Below, in pieces: positions 10,218 to 17,753 of a stretch of DNA of 64,000 nt. Source of the stretch: CAIPVR01 sp049316905. GTDB taxonomy: Bacteria > Actinomycetota > Acidimicrobiia > Acidimicrobiales > Microtrichaceae. Under the pieces are notes generated by a model that saw only the letters and a program-made list of their open reading frames with translations, searched no databases and was not told the DNA's origin. The stretch lies in contig JBMOJH010000005.1 in NCBI GenBank assembly GCA_049316905.1, positions 1-64,000 of the forward strand. The letters run 5' to 3'. Each line of letters begins with the position of its first letter. Position 1 is the first letter of the stretch. Position numbers and translations under genes: made by a program.

Positions 10218-11479
10218 CGATGGCCGACCCGGCGCGGGTCGTGCTGGTGGGCGGCGGCGTGCACGTGGCCACGCTGGCCGACGAGCTGGCCGCCCGCGTC
10301 GACCTCCCCGACCGGCTCACGCTGGTCCTCGTCGCCCGTGACGCCGGCCGGCTCGCGACCATCGGCACGCACGTGGCCGCCCGCGCCCGGGCCGCGCGCC
10401 CGGGCTGGAAGGTGGAGGTGTCCGACGACCTCGCTGATGCCGCCCGCGACGCGGCCGCGGTCGTGCTGATGGTGCGCGTGGGTGGGCTGTCGGCCCGGGC
10501 CGGCGACGAGGGGTTCCCGGCCGACTTCGGGCTCGTCGGCGACGAGGGCCTCGGTCCCGGCGGCATGGCCAACGCCCTCCGGACGGTGCCCGTGGTGCGC
10601 GAGCTCGGCACCACGCTGGCGCGGGTGGCACCCGACGCCCTCGTCGTGAACCTCGTGGCGCCCCTGCCGGTCACCACCCGGGCGCTCGTGGACGTGGGGG
10701 TCCGCGCCGTGGGCGTGTGTGAGCTGCCGACGGTCGTGCGCGACCGCCTCGTGGCCGCCGGACTCCGACCGGACGCGGGGCTCGGCCTCGGGGGCCTCAA
10801 CCACCTGTCCTTCTGGTGGGACCACGACGAGCCCGGCCGGCTCCGTGACGCGGCCCTCGCCGCGGGGCTCGTGGACGCCGCCACCTGGGACCGCTTCGGT
10901 GCGGTCCCGATGCCGTACTACTTCCGGGTGATCGACCCGGTGGCCGGGGCCGGCATCGGGATCCGCCAGCCGTCGGGCCGCGCGGGTGAGCTGCAGGAGC
11001 TCGCCGACCGGGCGCTCGACGCGATGGCGGCGCGGCCGGGCGACGACGTGGCGGCGCTCGCCGGGCGGCCCACGCCCTGGTTCGACCTCGCCGTGGTGCC
11101 GGTGGTGGCCGCCCACCTCGGCGGTTCGCCCTGGTCGGGCCCGTTGAACCTGCCCAACGCCGGGCGGTTCGCCGGCGTGGCCGACGACGTGGTCGTGGAG
11201 GCCCCGGGCGGCCTGGCCGACGGCGTGCTCGACCCGGGCGCAGCCGTGGAGCTGCCCCCGGCGGTGGGCGAGGCCACCCGGGTCTGGGCCGCGGCGGACG
11301 ACCTGCTCCACCGCGCCACCCGCCTCCTCGACGCCGACGACCACCAGCAGGACGCGGCCGACGCGCTCGCCGAGGCGCTCGCCCTCGTCCATCCCGAACT
11401 CCCCGCCGAGGAGCGGCCCGTGCTGGCGGCGCGCGTCGTGGCAGCGGCCGGGCGGGCACCCGCCGGGAGCGTGGCGTGA
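10214..11479 (+). CDS. GH4-like NAD-dependent glycosidase/oxidoreductase
   Basis: This 421-residue protein looks like glycoside hydrolase family 4. Those enzymes bind NAD and a divalent metal and cleave by transient oxidation at C3. Motifs are LVGGG near the N-terminus, MVRVGG, FGLVGDEGLGPGGMANALRT, the metal-site Cys169 in GVCELP and His197 in GLNHLSFW, then PYYFRVI and a C-terminal VVEAPG. The usual Asn or His after the Cys is Glu here, so the substrate may be unusual, or it may act as a dehydrogenase. It overlaps its upstream neighbour by ATGA and its downstream neighbour by GTGA. Confidence 0.78.
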   Translation: MTMADPARVVLVGGGVHVATLADELAARVDLPDRLTLVLVARDAGRLATIGTHVAARARAARPGWKVEVSDDLADAARDAAAVVLMVRVGGLSARAGDEGFPADFGLVGDEGLGPGGMANALRTVPVVRELGTTLARVAPDALVVNLVAPLPVTTRALVDVGVRAVGVCELPTVVRDRLVAAGLRPDAGLGLGGLNHLSFWWDHDEPGRLRDAALAAGLVDAATWDRFGAVPMPYYFRVIDPVAGAGIGIRQPSGRAGELQELADRALDAMAARPGDDVAALAGRPTPWFDLAVVPVVAAHLGGSPWSGPLNLPNAGRFAGVADDVVVEAPGGLADGVLDPGAAVELPPAVGEATRVWAAADDLLHRATRLLDADDHQQDAADALAEALALVHPELPAEERPVLAARVVAAAGRAPAGSVA

Positions 11480-12432
11480 AGCTCGGCGTCTGCGCCCAGG
11501 CCCTCTACGGGCTCCCGCGGACCACCGCCTTCGAACGGGCCGCGGGCCTCGGCTTCGAGGCGGTCGAGCTCCCGGTCGACGCCCGCAACCCCTTCATGGA
11601 CCTCGACGCGCTGCTGCTCGACGGCACCGAGGAGGTCGAACGAGAGCTCGCAGCCGCGGGGCTGGAGATCTCCGCGCTCTCCAACCACCAGGAGGGCCAG
11701 CTGCTGCTCGGCCCCCACGGCGAGGACACCGACCCGATCTTCGCGGGCACACCCGAGGAGAAGTCCGCCCGCGGCGCCGAGCGGCTCGTGGCCAGCGCCG
11801 AGCTGGCCCGCCGGATGGGGGTGGGCACCGTGCTCGCGTTCACGGGCTGCGAGGACTACTCGCGCTGGTTCCCGTGGCCGCTCGCCGACGGGTACGACCG
11901 CATGGCCGGGCCGTTCCGGGAGCGGCTGCTGCCGGTGCTCGACGAGTACTCCGGGCGCGGCGTGACGCTCGCGCTCGAGTGCCACCCGCGGCAGTTCGCG
12001 TACAACCTGGAGACCGCCCGGTGGGCCCTCGACCTCGTCGACGACCACCCCGCGCTCGGGTTCAACCTCGACCCGGCCAACCTGCTGCTCGCGGGCATGG
12101 ACCCGGTGGACTTCGTGGCCGAGCTGGGTGACCGGATCCGCCACGTGCACGCGAAGGACGGCCAGCTCGTCCGCCGACACGCCGGCCGGTCGGGGCTGCT
12201 GGCCCACGGCCCCTGGGACCGCCCCGGGCGCGGCTTCCGGTTCCGGGTCCCGGGCTGGGGCGACCTCGACTGGCGGGAGATCATCACCGAGCTGCACGTG
12301 GCGGGATTCCGCGGGGTGCTGTCGGTGGAACACGAGGATCCGACGATGGGCCGCACCGAGGGGCTGGTCCAGGCCGCCGCCCATCTCCGCCCGCTGCTGC
12401 TCCATGAGGCGCCCGACGCCCCGTTCTGGTGA
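11476..12432 (+). CDS. Sugar isomerase/epimerase-like TIM-barrel protein
   Basis: This 318-residue protein belongs to the xylose-isomerase-like TIM-barrel group (AP endonuclease 2 fold) that includes inositol-pathway enzymes such as IolE and IolH. Likely metal ligands lie in ALECHP, FNLDPANLL, HVHAKD and VEHEDP, one per beta strand as expected. The opening KLGVCAQALYG is the first strand. It starts with a GTG overlapping the GH4-like stop (GTGA). It is the last gene of a three-gene plus-strand unit that converges, with only 25 bases between, on the ROK kinase of the cyclitol-type operon. A role in isomerising a keto-sugar or keto-cyclitol is inference. Confidence 0.82.
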   Translation: MKLGVCAQALYGLPRTTAFERAAGLGFEAVELPVDARNPFMDLDALLLDGTEEVERELAAAGLEISALSNHQEGQLLLGPHGEDTDPIFAGTPEEKSARGAERLVASAELARRMGVGTVLAFTGCEDYSRWFPWPLADGYDRMAGPFRERLLPVLDEYSGRGVTLALECHPRQFAYNLETARWALDLVDDHPALGFNLDPANLLLAGMDPVDFVAELGDRIRHVHAKDGQLVRRHAGRSGLLAHGPWDRPGRGFRFRVPGWGDLDWREIITELHVAGFRGVLSVEHEDPTMGRTEGLVQAAAHLRPLLLHEAPDAPFW

Positions 12433-12457
12433 CGGCCGGGCTGCAGCTCGTCCTGCT

Positions 12458-13354
12458 TCAGACGGTGGCCGCCCCGTGGAGGGCCGCACCCACCGCGGCG
12501 GCGTCGTAGCCCGCGGCCGCCGCCTCGACCCGGCAGTCGGCGCGCACCTCGGCCAGCGCGTGCTCTGCCACGCCCTCGCGCACCCCATCGACGAACGCCG
12601 GTGCCTCGGCCACGCCCCCGCCGAGCACCACGAGCGGCAGGTCCAGCAGGTGCAGCGCGTCCGCCACCACCGCACCCAGGCGGCGGGCCCCCTCGGCCAG
12701 CAGGTCGGCCGCCGGCCCGCCCGCGGCCACCGCGGCGGCCAGGCCGCCGGACGCGAGACCGAGGCGCCGCTCCAGCGCCCGGCCGCCCACGGAGACCGAG
12801 ACGCAGCCGAGGCGGCCGCAGTCGCAGCGCTCGGTGGGCTCGCCGCCGGCCACGTGGCCGATCTCACCGGCCATGCCGCCCGCGCCCGCCCACACGCGAC
12901 CGTCGAGCACCATCGCGCCGCCCACACCGGTGCCGATCCCGACGAAGAGGAGGTCCGGCGCCGGGCCGCCGGCACGGGAGCGCGTCCACCACTCCGCCCG
13001 CGCCGCGTGGTTCACGTCGTTGTCCACCCCGACCGCCAGCCCGGTGCGCTCCGCGAGCAGATCCGCGAAGGGCACCTCCTCCCAGCCGTCGAGGATCACC
13101 GAGGAGCGCACCACGCCGGTGCCGGGTCGCACGGGCCCGGGCACGCCGATCCCCAGGGTGGCCACCCCGGCGGGACCGACGGCGGCCCGGGCCGCGGCGA
13201 GGACGTCGAGGAGCAGGTCGGTGGCCCGCTCCGGACCGAGGTCGCGGCCGGTGGGATCGGTGCGGTCCCAGCGCACCTCGCCGTCGACGAGCAGGACCGA
13301 CCGGGCCTTCGTCCCGCCCAGATCCACGCCGAGCGCGCCGGCCGGGCCGGTCAT
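12458..13354 (-). CDS. ROK-family sugar/cyclitol kinase
   Basis: This 298-residue kinase has the ATP-binding VDLGGTKA (residues 10-17), the catalytic Asp in VDNDVNHAA (Asp113) and the ROK zinc site His167 plus Cys177, Cys179 and Cys184 (CDCGRLGC). The residue after GC, usually Glu, is Val. ROK kinases phosphorylate hexoses, and members of the acarbose and validamycin pathways act on C7-cyclitols, as I recall. The ATG at 13354 overlaps the stop of the cyclase fusion gene (ATGA), so it is the last gene of a five-gene operon. In that setting a cyclitol kinase is the best hypothesis; a glucokinase is the alternative. Confidence 0.85.
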   Translation of the reverse strand: MTGPAGALGVDLGGTKARSVLLVDGEVRWDRTDPTGRDLGPERATDLLLDVLAAARAAVGPAGVATLGIGVPGPVRPGTGVVRSSVILDGWEEVPFADLLAERTGLAVGVDNDVNHAARAEWWTRSRAGGPAPDLLFVGIGTGVGGAMVLDGRVWAGAGGMAGEIGHVAGGEPTERCDCGRLGCVSVSVGGRALERRLGLASGGLAAAVAAGGPAADLLAEGARRLGAVVADALHLLDLPLVVLGGGVAEAPAFVDGVREGVAEHALAEVRADCRVEAAAAGYDAAAVGAALHGAATV

Positions 13355-15516
13355 CCGACCAGGACCCCGGCGCCGAGCGCGTCCCGGTCGGCGAGGGAAC
13401 GGGCCGCGGCCACCACCTCGGCCACGGGCAGGTCCGGCACGATCTCCACCGACCGCAGCCCGGTGGGCAGCACGTAGTTCAGCGAACCGCCGCGGATGAG
13501 GCGGATGTCGTCGATCCGGTCGGCGGACGCCACCACCCGGTCCATGGGGACCGGCGGCACCAACCCGTAGTCGCGGATCAGGGCGAGGATGCGCTCGCCG
13601 TCCGCGCGACTGCACCGCCCGCGCTCCATCGCCATCTCGGTGGCGACCGCCACCCCCAGCGCCACGGCCTCACCGTGGAGGACGTCGCCGTACGCCAGCT
13701 CCGACTCGAGCGCGTGCCCGAGGGTGTGGCCCAGGTTGAGGGCCCGCCGCAGGTCCACCTCGTAGGGGTCGGGAGCGAGGAGCGCCAGCTTGTGGGCCGC
13801 GGAACGTCGCACGACCTCCTCCACCACCGCGGGCTCCGCGGCGAGCACCTCCGCGCGCCGCTGCTCGAGGAGCTCGAAGAGCCCCGGCGCACCGCAGAGC
13901 GCCACCTTCAGCGACTCCGACACGCCGCAGCGCAGGTCCCGCCCGTCGAGCGTGCCGAGCACGAGGGGGTCGCAGTACACGGCCTCCGGGTGGTGGAACG
14001 CGCCCACGAAGTTCTTGGCCCAGGGCGCGTTCACCGCGACCTTGCCGCCGATCCCGCTGTCGTGCTGGGCGAGCAGGGTGGTGGGCACGTTCACGTACGC
14101 CACGCTGCGCATGTAGGACGCCGCCGCGTACCCGCCGAGGTCGGTGATCATCCCGCCGCCCACGTTGACCAGCAGCGACCGGCGGTCGAAGCGGGCCTCG
14201 TGCATGGCCCCGATGACCTGCTCGAAGCACACCAGCGACTTGGACCCCTCCCCCTCGGGCACCACCACCAGCGTGGCGTCCACGGAGGTAGCGCCGAGCG
14301 CGTCCACGAGGGGCCGGGCGTACAGGTCGGCCACGCCCGAGTCGGTCAGCACCACCATCCGGGGTCGACCGAAGCGCGTGGCGAGGATCTCGGGGAGGTC
14401 GTCGAGCAGCCCCGCCCGAACCTCCACCGCGCAACGGGCGACGCGGTCGGCGCGCAGGAACAGTGCCGACCCGTCCGACGCCGAGGCGGGCACCGCGCCG
14501 TCGGCGGTCAGGGGCCCCACCTCGTCCTCGTAGTAGGCGACCACGTCGGCGAGGCTGTCGGCGAGCGGGAACGCCGGGGTCCAGCCGAGGCCGCGCAGCA
14601 CTGCGACGTCCGCGAAGTGGCGTTCCATGTCCGAGGGGCGACCGGCGAGCTCCTGGCGCCGCACCTCGCGCCCGCCCAGCCTGGCGAGCAACGCCGCGAG
14701 CACGTCCTCGCCCGAGGTCTCGTCGCCGCTCGCCACGTTCACCACGCCGGTGCGGTGCGAGGTCGCGAGCACCCGCAGCGCGGAGGCCGTGTCGCGCACG
14801 TCGATGTAGTCACGGGTGGTGTGGAGCGGGCCGACCGCCACCTCCGGCTCGATCAGCCCGGCCCGGATCGCCGCCACCTGCCGCCCGAGCCAGCCGCACA
14901 GGTGGCGCTCGTCCTGGCCCGGCCCGACGGGGTTGAAGATGCGGGCCCACGCAACGTCGAGGTCGTGGCGCTCGGCGAGGATGCGCGACATGTCCTCGGC
15001 CGCCCGCTTGGACACCGAGTACGGGTCGAGCGGGGCGCACTGCATGTCCTCCGTGAGCGGCAACGGTCGGCCCGCCACCGCGCCGTACACCGAGCCGGAG
15101 GAGCCCAGCACCACGCGGGGAGCGGGCACCGCGGCGCCCACCACGGCCTCGAGGAGCGACACCACCGCACCCACGTTGGTGCGCACCAGTCGCTCCGGCG
15201 GTTCGTCGCGCAGCGCGGCCGCCAGGTGGACCACCACGTCGGGCCGGGTGTGCTCCACCAGCCGGGTGAGCGCCGGGGTGTCGAGCAGGTCGACCGCGGC
15301 GTACTGATAGCGCGGGTCGGTCGCCACGGCGGCCAGCGCCGGCGGCAGCGGCGCCGCAACCGTGTCGGCACCCCAGGTCACGTCGTGGGTGAAGCGGTCG
15401 TCGACCCGAGCGGACCGGCCCACGCCCACGATCTCCACGTCGTCGTCCGCGGCCAACCAGTCGGCCACCAGGTACCGACCGATGAACCCCTGCGCGCCCG
15501 TCACCAGGACCCTCAT
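13351..15516 (-). CDS. Fusion: NAD-dependent sugar epimerase + DHQ-synthase-type sugar phosphate cyclase
   Basis: This 721-residue protein joins two complete enzymes. Residues 1-335 are an extended SDR with the NAD motif TGAQGFIG (6-13), Ser-rich LGSSGSVYG, and active-site Tyr166/Lys170 in PYSVSK. Residues 355-721 are a sugar phosphate cyclase of the 3-dehydroquinate synthase fold: NVGGGMITDLGGY (451-463), DSGIGGK (486-492), KN (501-502), and the metal ligands Glu534 (SESLK), His597 (NLGHTLGH) and His614 (LHGEAV). Where AroB reads GGKTGVN it reads GGKVAVN, and KVAL follows SESL rather than KYG. The product is therefore probably a cyclitol and not dehydroquinate. The start is ATG 15516, with a GAGG site overlapping the upstream stop. 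Confidence 0.88.
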   Translation of the reverse strand: MRVLVTGAQGFIGRYLVADWLAADDDVEIVGVGRSARVDDRFTHDVTWGADTVAAPLPPALAAVATDPRYQYAAVDLLDTPALTRLVEHTRPDVVVHLAAALRDEPPERLVRTNVGAVVSLLEAVVGAAVPAPRVVLGSSGSVYGAVAGRPLPLTEDMQCAPLDPYSVSKRAAEDMSRILAERHDLDVAWARIFNPVGPGQDERHLCGWLGRQVAAIRAGLIEPEVAVGPLHTTRDYIDVRDTASALRVLATSHRTGVVNVASGDETSGEDVLAALLARLGGREVRRQELAGRPSDMERHFADVAVLRGLGWTPAFPLADSLADVVAYYEDEVGPLTADGAVPASASDGSALFLRADRVARCAVEVRAGLLDDLPEILATRFGRPRMVVLTDSGVADLYARPLVDALGATSVDATLVVVPEGEGSKSLVCFEQVIGAMHEARFDRRSLLVNVGGGMITDLGGYAAASYMRSVAYVNVPTTLLAQHDSGIGGKVAVNAPWAKNFVGAFHHPEAVYCDPLVLGTLDGRDLRCGVSESLKVALCGAPGLFELLEQRRAEVLAAEPAVVEEVVRRSAAHKLALLAPDPYEVDLRRALNLGHTLGHALESELAYGDVLHGEAVALGVAVATEMAMERGRCSRADGERILALIRDYGLVPPVPMDRVVASADRIDDIRLIRGGSLNYVLPTGLRSVEIVPDLPVAEVVAAARSLADRDALGAGVLVG

Positions 15517-15526
15517 GTGCACCGCC

Positions 15527-16486
15527 TCACTCGTTCCGCGCTCCCGACCAGCAGCGCCCGATGCCGTCGACCAGCGTCGTTGCGGCCGTCCAGCCGAACG
15601 CCGCGGCCGCGGCCGGATCACCCATCAGCTCGGGGAGATCGGCCGCCGCCGGTCGATCGGCACCCGGGGCCGGACCGCCCGCGGGCACGCCGGTGACCCG
15701 GGCCACCACGTCCATGAGCTCCCCCACCGAGGTGCCCACCCCGGTGGCCGCGTTCAACACCACCGGCGCATCCCCGGCCGGCACCTCGAGGGCGACCGCC
15801 AGCAGCTCGGCCACGTCGTCGACGTGGACGAAGTCCCGGACCGGCCGCGGGTCGCGGACGTGCAGCGGACTCCCGGCCCGGGCCGCGTCGAGGAGGCCAC
15901 CGAGGACCGACCACGGGGCCATCCCCTCGCCGTAGACGGAGAAGGGCCGCACCACGACCACCTCCAGCTCGCCCCGGCGCGCCGCGGCGCCGGCCACCGC
16001 CTCGGCGCCGACCTTGGCCGCGCCGTAGGGCGACCTCGGCGCCGTCGCCGCGGTCTCCGCCACCGGGTTCGCCACGGGGCGGCCGTACACCTCGGCGGAG
16101 GACACGAGGACGAGCCGCCGCACCCCGGCCGCCGCCATCGCCGCGCACAACCGGGCCGTGCCGCCGGTGTGCACCCGGACGTAGCCGGCCGGGTCGTCGA
16201 AGGACCGGGCCACCGACGCCGGCCCCGCCAGGTGCACCACTGCCCCGGCGCCCTCGAGCAGGCCCTCCAGCAGGCCGGGCTCCTCGAGGTCCCCGCGCCC
16301 GCGGAGCTCCGCGCCCGCCGACATCTGCCCCTCCGGCACCTGTCCCGGCTCCCCCGCGCTCGTCCCGGGCGGGCCGGCCACGGCCTGCACGGTCCGGCCG
16401 CCGGCCAGCAGTCGCGCCACCACGGCCCGGCCGATGAAGCCGTCGGCGCCCGTGACCGCGACCCCCGCGCCGGTCACGCCGCTCAC
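15527..16486 (-). CDS. NAD-dependent epimerase/dehydratase
   Basis: This 319-residue extended SDR has the NAD-binding TGADGFIG (residues 12-19), VVHLAGPAS, VSSAEVYG and the active-site pair in SPYGAAK, then VRPFSVYG and RDFVHVDDVAELL. These are the standard marks of nucleotide-sugar epimerases and dehydratases. The GTG at 16486 overlaps the nucleotidyltransferase stop (GTGA), and the gene ends ten bases before the fusion gene. It makes a second, separate epimerase in the same operon as the epimerase half of the fusion protein. It presumably acts on the NDP-linked product. Confidence 0.9.
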   Translation of the reverse strand: MSGVTGAGVAVTGADGFIGRAVVARLLAGGRTVQAVAGPPGTSAGEPGQVPEGQMSAGAELRGRGDLEEPGLLEGLLEGAGAVVHLAGPASVARSFDDPAGYVRVHTGGTARLCAAMAAAGVRRLVLVSSAEVYGRPVANPVAETAATAPRSPYGAAKVGAEAVAGAAARRGELEVVVVRPFSVYGEGMAPWSVLGGLLDAARAGSPLHVRDPRPVRDFVHVDDVAELLAVALEVPAGDAPVVLNAATGVGTSVGELMDVVARVTGVPAGGPAPGADRPAAADLPELMGDPAAAAAFGWTAATTLVDGIGRCWSGARNE

Positions 16487-17259
16487 ACCGAACCACCGGG
16501 GGGACGGAACCGGTCGGGTTCCGCAACCAGCAGCTCCTCGGCACGGGCGGCCGCGGCCAGGTCGTTCACGTCGATCCACGCTGCGTCGTGCAGGTGGCCG
16601 TGCACGTGGAGGCCCGCGTCGAGCGCCCGGTTGGCGAACACCGGGAGCCCCACGTTCTCGCCCGGCTCGAAGAGGTCGAGCGCCCGCCGGCCGAGCACCG
16701 TGATCGCGGTGCAGATGCGGATCAGGTAGGTGGGCTTCTCCCGGTAGGCGGTCACCCGGTCCCCGTCCATGGTGATCTCGCCGAACGCCATGGGGAACGG
16801 CTCGTCGTGCACCGCGAGGGTGAGGTCGGCGCCCACCGACCGGTGGTCGCGCAGCACCGCGGCGAGGTCGAGGGCGGTGAGGTTGTCGGCGTTCGTCACG
16901 ATCACGTCGTCCGCGCCGGGCGCCACCAGGGCCACCGCACCCAGGGACCCGAGCGGGACCTCCTCCACCAGCTCGCCGACGGTGGCGCCCGCCGCTGCGG
17001 CCATCGCCGCACACGGTCCCACGACGCAGGCCCGCACGTCGTCCGCACCTACGGCCACCGCCACGTGGAGGTCGCGGAACCCCGCGGCGAGCAGCGCGGC
17101 CACGTTGTGCTCGAGCAGCGTGCGGCCCCCGACCTCCACGAGCGGCTTGGGCCGGTCGCTGCCGGAGCGGCGCATCCGCTCCCCCGCCCCGCCGGCCACC
17201 ACGACCGCCCTCGTCACGGTCGGCCCAGGGTCGGACCCCGGCAGCCCGTCCGTACTCAC
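16483..17259 (-). CDS. Sugar-1-phosphate nucleotidyltransferase
   Basis: This 258-residue enzyme has the nucleotidyltransferase signature VVAGGAGERM (near residues 20-29), the PKPL lysine motif, VIVTNADNL at the metal-binding Asp, and FGEITMDGDRVTAYREKP, as in RfbA, GlmU and heptose-1-P guanylyltransferase-like proteins. It would activate a sugar or cyclitol phosphate to the NDP form. GTG 17259 is the likely start because it overlaps the cupin stop (GTGA). It is the second gene of the five-gene minus-strand operon. Which base (G, A, T or U) it uses cannot be read from sequence. Confidence 0.88.
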   Translation of the reverse strand: MSTDGLPGSDPGPTVTRAVVVAGGAGERMRRSGSDRPKPLVEVGGRTLLEHNVAALLAAGFRDLHVAVAVGADDVRACVVGPCAAMAAAAGATVGELVEEVPLGSLGAVALVAPGADDVIVTNADNLTALDLAAVLRDHRSVGADLTLAVHDEPFPMAFGEITMDGDRVTAYREKPTYLIRICTAITVLGRRALDLFEPGENVGLPVFANRALDAGLHVHGHLHDAAWIDVNDLAAAARAEELLVAEPDRFRPPGGSV

Positions 17260-17645
17260 GCGGAGGCTCCGCCATCGGGCACGGCGAGCTCGATGACGAA
17301 GATCCGCAGTGGCCCGTCCCCGTCGTTCACCAGGCCGTGGGCCCCGCCCGGCCGGTTCCGGATCAGGTCGCCGGGACCCACCCGGAACTCCTCGCCGTCG
17401 CGCCACATGGTGCCCTCCCCCTCCAGCACGAGGTACAGCTCCTCCTCGTCGGGGGCGTGACGATGGCGGCCGATCGAGCTACCCGGGGGCAGTTCGGCCA
17501 CGTCGATGAAGTTGCAGGAGGCCGAGAGGTCGCCCGCCGCGGCCACGCGGGCCACCCCGATGTGGCCCTCACCCCCGTGCGCGACCGTCGGGTCCAGCAC
17601 TGCACGCCACACGTTCAGACGATCTTCGCCCAGCTCGCCTCGCAC
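17256..17645 (-). CDS. Small metal-binding cupin, first gene of the operon
   Basis: This 129-residue single-domain cupin has motif 1 in GRHRHAPDEEELYLVLEGEG (His, His and Glu ligands) and motif 2 in GPGDLIRNRPGGAHGL (His ligand), so a bound metal is expected. It could be an isomerase, an epimerase or a dioxygenase. Being first in an operon with a cyclase, nucleotidyltransferase and kinase suggests isomerisation of a sugar or cyclitol. GTG 17645 is the first sensible start, with GAGGGGG some ten bases upstream. A possible -10 box (CACCCT, minus strand) lies about 33 bases before it. The start is the least certain in the operon. Confidence 0.78.
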   Translation of the reverse strand: MRGELGEDRLNVWRAVLDPTVAHGGEGHIGVARVAAAGDLSASCNFIDVAELPPGSSIGRHRHAPDEEELYLVLEGEGTMWRDGEEFRVGPGDLIRNRPGGAHGLVNDGDGPLRIFVIELAVPDGGASA

Positions 17646-17753
17646 GGTCGGAGGACCCCCTCGAACTCGACCACGGACAGGGTGGCACAGGCCCGGTCGC
17701 CCCAACAACGGCGGACCCCGCGTCGGCACGGTCCTGCGTCTGAGAGGTGCCGC

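Noticed and set aside
13351..14460. Cyclase half of the fusion as the organism's ordinary 3-dehydroquinate synthase (AroB)
   Set aside because: No aroA/C/E/K genes are nearby, it is fused to an epimerase and co-operonic with a nucleotidyltransferase and ROK kinase, and the GGKVAVN and SESLKVAL loops depart from AroB. Not fully excluded without a tree.
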